A stretch of 64,000 nt of DNA from Candidatus Altimarinota bacterium (lineage in GTDB: Bacteria > Patescibacteriota > Gracilibacteria > JAUYGZ01): assembly GCA_029233985.1 (NCBI GenBank), contig JARGOK010000001.1, positions 258,472 to 322,471 on the forward strand, given 5' to 3'. The position numbers and the translations under genes were made by a program. Positions within the stretch are counted from its first letter, which is position 1. The number at the start of each line of letters is the position of its first letter. The notes under the pieces are model-generated. The model saw nothing but the letters and a program-made list of their open reading frames with translations, had not been told where the DNA came from and made no database searches. Below are positions 61,180 through 64,000 of the stretch, in pieces.

Positions 61180-62565
61180 ATGAGTGATAACTCTGCTATG
61201 GATGCGGCTGTACAAGCTGCTGAACAAACAAAGTTTCCCCAATTGGGTGAACTTATTTCGGGAAAAATTCTTTCCCTCCACAAAAACCGGTGCCTGCTCG
61301 ATCTCTGTGATGGTCAAGCGGTTGGTATGATTTCTGGTCGTGAAACCCACGATACTGCAGGAACATTTAAAACGCTCGGTGTCGGTGACGACGTCAATGC
61401 GGTTGTCGTAGAAGATGAGAACGATGAAGGTTTCTTCGTTTTGTCTCTCCGAAAAGCAGCACAAAATACTGCTTGGGATCGTTTCGAAGACAGCTTTGAA
61501 AATGGAACGATGTTTGGAGTAAAAGTAACAGAAGCCAACAAAGGAGGTCTTCTCCTAGAAATGGATTCTATTAAAGCGTTCTTGCCAGTATCTCAATTGG
61601 CTCCAATGCATTACCCACGTGTAAACGAAGCAAACTCTCAGGAAATCCTCCGACGTCTTCAACGTCTGATTGGACTGAAGTTTGATGTAAAAATTATTGC
61701 TCTTGATCGAGAAAATGGAAAACTGATTCTTTCTGAACGTGCTGCTCAAGCAGACGGACGAAAAGAACGTCTCGCAAAACTCACTATCGGAGACAGCGTG
61801 AAAGGAAAGATCTCTGGTATTGTAAAATTTGGACTCTTTGTCGCGTTTGAAGGACTAGAAGGTCTGGTACATATCTCTGAGATTGCTTGGGGGCATGTCC
61901 GAAATCCTGCTGATTACGGAAAACTCGGTGATGATGTCGAAGTCATGATCATTGGAATCGACGGTGAAAAGATTTCTCTTTCTATCAAGCGTCTTCAACA
62001 AGATCCTTGGAAGGAAGCAGCTAGTAAATTTAGTATTGGTGAAAGAATCACTGGAAAGATCAATCGGATCACTACATTTGGTGCTTTTGTCACTCTCGAT
62101 AAAGATATCAATGGATTGATTCATCTCTCTGAAATTTCTCATGACAAGGTAGAAGATATTGAGAAATTTATTCGAGTTGGACAAGAAGTCGATGCTGAAA
62201 TCATCAATGTTGACCTCGATGACCACCGTATCGGTCTCTCTATAAAGAAACTCACACCAGCTCCTGAAGTACAAGAAGTGGAAGAAATGGTGGAAGAAGC
62301 TCCTGCTGAAACCGAGCCAGTTGAAGAAGCTGCAGAAGCAGCTCCTGCTGAAGCAAAAGAAGAAGCTTCAGTCGAAGAAACGAAAACAGAAGGTGGAGAG
62401 GATCTCACAGCTCTCGATGGAGTAAGTGAAAAGATCGCTGCTCATCTCGTAGAGTCTGGACTCGATACTGTTGAGAAAATCAAGGCAGCAAGCCTCGATG
62501 AACTCAAAGCAGTAGATGGAGTCGGAGAAAAGACGGCTCAGAAGATTCACGACGGAGTGCAGTAG
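61180..62565 (+). CDS. rpsA: S1-domain protein, ribosomal protein S1-like, with C-terminal HhH module
   Basis: 461 residues. Four S1 RNA-binding repeats occur at about residues 20-90, 105-175, 205-275 and 290-365. The third and fourth are the clearest (FGLFVAFEGLEGLVHISEIAWG and FGAFVTLDKDINGLIHLSEISHD). A linker of Ala/Glu/Pro repeats (375-410) leads to a C-terminal helix-hairpin-helix domain (LDGVSEKIAAHLVESGL, VDGVGEKTAQKI). This module is like that of NusA and is unusual in S1. It binds mRNA on the ribosome. Four repeats is fewer than the six of E. coli. Confidence 0.92.
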   Translation: MSDNSAMDAAVQAAEQTKFPQLGELISGKILSLHKNRCLLDLCDGQAVGMISGRETHDTAGTFKTLGVGDDVNAVVVEDENDEGFFVLSLRKAAQNTAWDRFEDSFENGTMFGVKVTEANKGGLLLEMDSIKAFLPVSQLAPMHYPRVNEANSQEILRRLQRLIGLKFDVKIIALDRENGKLILSERAAQADGRKERLAKLTIGDSVKGKISGIVKFGLFVAFEGLEGLVHISEIAWGHVRNPADYGKLGDDVEVMIIGIDGEKISLSIKRLQQDPWKEAASKFSIGERITGKINRITTFGAFVTLDKDINGLIHLSEISHDKVEDIEKFIRVGQEVDAEIINVDLDDHRIGLSIKKLTPAPEVQEVEEMVEEAPAETEPVEEAAEAAPAEAKEEASVEETKTEGGEDLTALDGVSEKIAAHLVESGLDTVEKIKAASLDELKAVDGVGEKTAQKIHDGVQ

Positions 62566-62603
62566 TAGGACTGTTAAAAACTTTAAGGCAGTTAGGAAAT
62601 GAT

Positions 62604-62647
62604 GACCCTGTAGATGTAATCCTAGGATTGTATCTACAGGGTCTTTT
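62604..62647 (+). terminator. Terminator of rpsA-like gene
   Basis: GACCCTGTAGAT (62604-62615) pairs perfectly with ATCTACAGGGTC (62632-62643), followed by TTTT. The loop contains the palindrome AATCCTAGGATT, so the hairpin is nearly continuous. 39 bp after the stop. Confidence 0.85.
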
Positions 62648-62748
62648 GATTACTATTGTCCAGATATGGAAGCGTGGAGCCATTCAAAAAGATTTGCTAT
62701 ACTCCTAATCGTCCTACCGTTCTTAATCGTCTTAACCATCCTATTCCT

Positions 62749-63711
62749 ATGAAGAAGATCCTCGTCACTGGCGGAGCAGGCTTTATTGGCTCAAATTTTT
62801 GCAATATCAACAAAGACCTGTACGAAATCACAGCCTTGGACAATCTTTTTTTGGGTGACCGGGACAATTTGGATCCTGATGTGAGGTTTATCGAAGGTAA
62901 TGCGTGTAATCTGAAGGATTTGGAAAAAGTTGGACCAGTAGACTATGTCCTTCATCTAGCGGGAACCTCATCTGCGCCAATGTTTATGAATGAAGGTTTT
63001 GTGGATGGGTATGTGAACTCGGTAGAGTCTTTTTGTCGGACTTTGGAGTGGGCTCGGAAGAATGGCACGAAGCGCTTTTGCTACGCTTCAACATCTTCTT
63101 TGTATGGAAACAATCCGATGCCACTGATGGAAAACCAGCATGTGCGGCCATTGAACCACTATGCTGTAACCAAGGAAGTCTATGAGCATGCTGGTGAATG
63201 TTATAATCGTGTATACCCAGAAATGGATATCGTTGGTTTTCGATTTATGAGTGTGTATGGGCCTAATGAAGAGGCCAAAGGAAAGTTTGCCAATATCATC
63301 TCTCAGTTTGCTTGGGATATGCAGCGAGATCTCTCCCCTATTATTTATGGTGATGGAACACAGTTTCGAGATTTTACAAACGTGAGGGACGTGGTGCAAG
63401 GTATCACCAAAGCTTTTGAGCATGAAGGGCAGATCGGTGCTGATGTGTTTAATATTGGGACAGGAGAAAGCTCGAGCTTAAACGAAATTGTGGAGGCTTT
63501 GAAGAAGGCTTTTGAGAAAGATATTGAGGCGAAGTATATCCCCAACCCTGTAAAGGAGGGATATATCAAAGGGCAACATGCCGATATCTCAAAGATACAG
63601 TCTACACTTGGTTACGAACCCACAGTGAAGCTCGCAGATGGGATCAAAGAACAAGTCGAGAATTTACGGCCAGAAAAGATACGACAGACCAGTTCGGATG
63701 ACTTTCGGTAA
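62749..63711 (+). CDS. NAD-dependent sugar-nucleotide epimerase/dehydratase
   Basis: 320 residues of the extended short-chain dehydrogenase family. The dinucleotide-binding motif is VTGGAGFIGSN at the N-terminus; the catalytic triad appears as STSSLYG and YAVTKE (Tyr-x3-Lys). The C-terminal part has RDFTNVRDVV and a GTG(E)S segment as in UDP-glucose 4-epimerase-type enzymes. Substrate specificity is not readable. I start at ATG 62749 (MKKILVTGG); a longer frame to 62656 has no family support. Probably supplies sugars for the cell-surface glycan. Confidence 0.92.
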   Translation: MKKILVTGGAGFIGSNFCNINKDLYEITALDNLFLGDRDNLDPDVRFIEGNACNLKDLEKVGPVDYVLHLAGTSSAPMFMNEGFVDGYVNSVESFCRTLEWARKNGTKRFCYASTSSLYGNNPMPLMENQHVRPLNHYAVTKEVYEHAGECYNRVYPEMDIVGFRFMSVYGPNEEAKGKFANIISQFAWDMQRDLSPIIYGDGTQFRDFTNVRDVVQGITKAFEHEGQIGADVFNIGTGESSSLNEIVEALKKAFEKDIEAKYIPNPVKEGYIKGQHADISKIQSTLGYEPTVKLADGIKEQVENLRPEKIRQTSSDDFR

Positions 63712-63802
63712 CAGTTTCTATTTGCAATACGAATATTTCAATTCCTCTGGGAACACATGGAAACACCAAAAAGAAGATCAAGTACAAAAAAAATGAAGAA
63801 AA

Positions 63803-63988
63803 ATGAAAAAAACTTTTCAGCTATGCTGGGATGATCAGAAAAGACTCTTGAAAGAGGCTTGTGAGACTCTTGATAGTGAGTCTCTTTTTAAGCTTATAGA
63901 GCAGGTAAAATGTATTCTTGTATCTGCTGCACCAGCAGATTGCGTGGGGATAACACTTCGAAAAACGTATGGATCGAATAATGGATAG
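63803..63988 (+). CDS. Doubtful small ORF, 61 aa
   Basis: A frame of 61 codons, no recognised domain. A terminator-like hairpin lies inside it at 63863-63890, and no Shine-Dalgarno motif precedes the ATG. It could be a short real protein, but the terminator suggests noncoding sequence. Confidence 0.3.
   Translation: MKKTFQLCWDDQKRLLKEACETLDSESLFKLIEQVKCILVSAAPADCVGITLRKTYGSNNG
63863..63890 (+). terminator. Hairpin with T-run after the epimerase gene
   Basis: GAGACTC (63863-63869) and GAGTCTC (63878-63884) form a 7-bp stem with an 8-base loop, followed by TTTTTA. It is 150 bp past the epimerase stop. Confidence 0.45.
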
Positions 63989-64000
63989 TTGTTCTTTGTA

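Noticed and set aside
1-64000. UGA read as glycine (Gracilibacteria/Absconditabacteria code)
   Set aside because: Two ATGA overlaps use TGA as the stop of intact enzyme genes (pabC and folKE).
1-64000. CRISPR array
   Set aside because: No regularly spaced short repeats with unique spacers are seen; the only tandem repeat is the 249-bp in-frame coding unit.

Overview
This window looks like a piece of a Patescibacteria (candidate phyla radiation) genome, perhaps one of the lineages with larger gene sets. Supporting this are a cell-envelope protein of the baseplate-J-like family common in that group, a VirD4/TraG-like membrane ATPase of the type usual there, mostly weak Shine-Dalgarno sites, and compact single-copy housekeeping genes. 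The assignment is inference. TGA is a real stop: two ATGA stop/start overlaps (folKE/pabB and pabC/folP) use it, which argues against the Gracilibacteria/Absconditabacteria code in which UGA is glycine. The sequence also probably starts at an assembly contig end: bases 1-55 recur exactly, and for exactly 55 bases, at 250-304 inside a tandemly repeated gene.

Layout. 1-3787: 5'-truncated gene for a large protein of about 80-residue helical repeats. 3838-7836: a TesA-like lipoprotein esterase divergent from a YbbA/YbbP-like ABC transporter, the same arrangement as E. coli tesA-ybbAP. 7860-18220: dprA, polysaccharide deacetylase, murJ, baseplate-J-like membrane protein, HD phosphohydrolase, metG and a methyltransferase-like gene. 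18358-25575: a probable eight-gene folate operon (folP, pabC, unknown, pabB, folK-folE fusion, a PTPS that may replace FolB, unknown, homocysteine S-methyltransferase-like). 25820-28544: nusA, recX, dnaQ-like exonuclease. 28698-31397: Ca2+-type P-type ATPase.

31375-49746 is the standout. Seven co-directional minus-strand genes (139, 845, 227, 598, 795, 1703 and 1714 aa; about 6,000 residues in 18.4 kb) encode highly charged, coiled-coil-rich proteins, none of which I can assign to a known family. One carries a C-terminal AAA+ ATPase module after a beta-rich N-terminal domain and a long helical region. Another has a central membrane hairpin, and a third is an SMC/myosin-tail-like rod without a head. 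I infer an ATP-driven, membrane-anchored scaffold or cytoskeleton-like machine. An internal promoter with a palindrome lies upstream of the 227-aa gene.

50225-64000: FtsQ-like divisome protein, CsaB-like pyruvyl transferase, rplS, a winged-helix/degenerate nucleotidyltransferase regulator, holA, tRNA-Ser(GCU), a tiny membrane ORF overlapping the VirD4/TraG-like ATPase, a hypothetical gene, a thioredoxin-fold lipoprotein, prfA, an rpsA-like gene with a C-terminal HhH domain, and a sugar-nucleotide epimerase. Several intergenic gaps hold repeat-like palindromes rather than genes.
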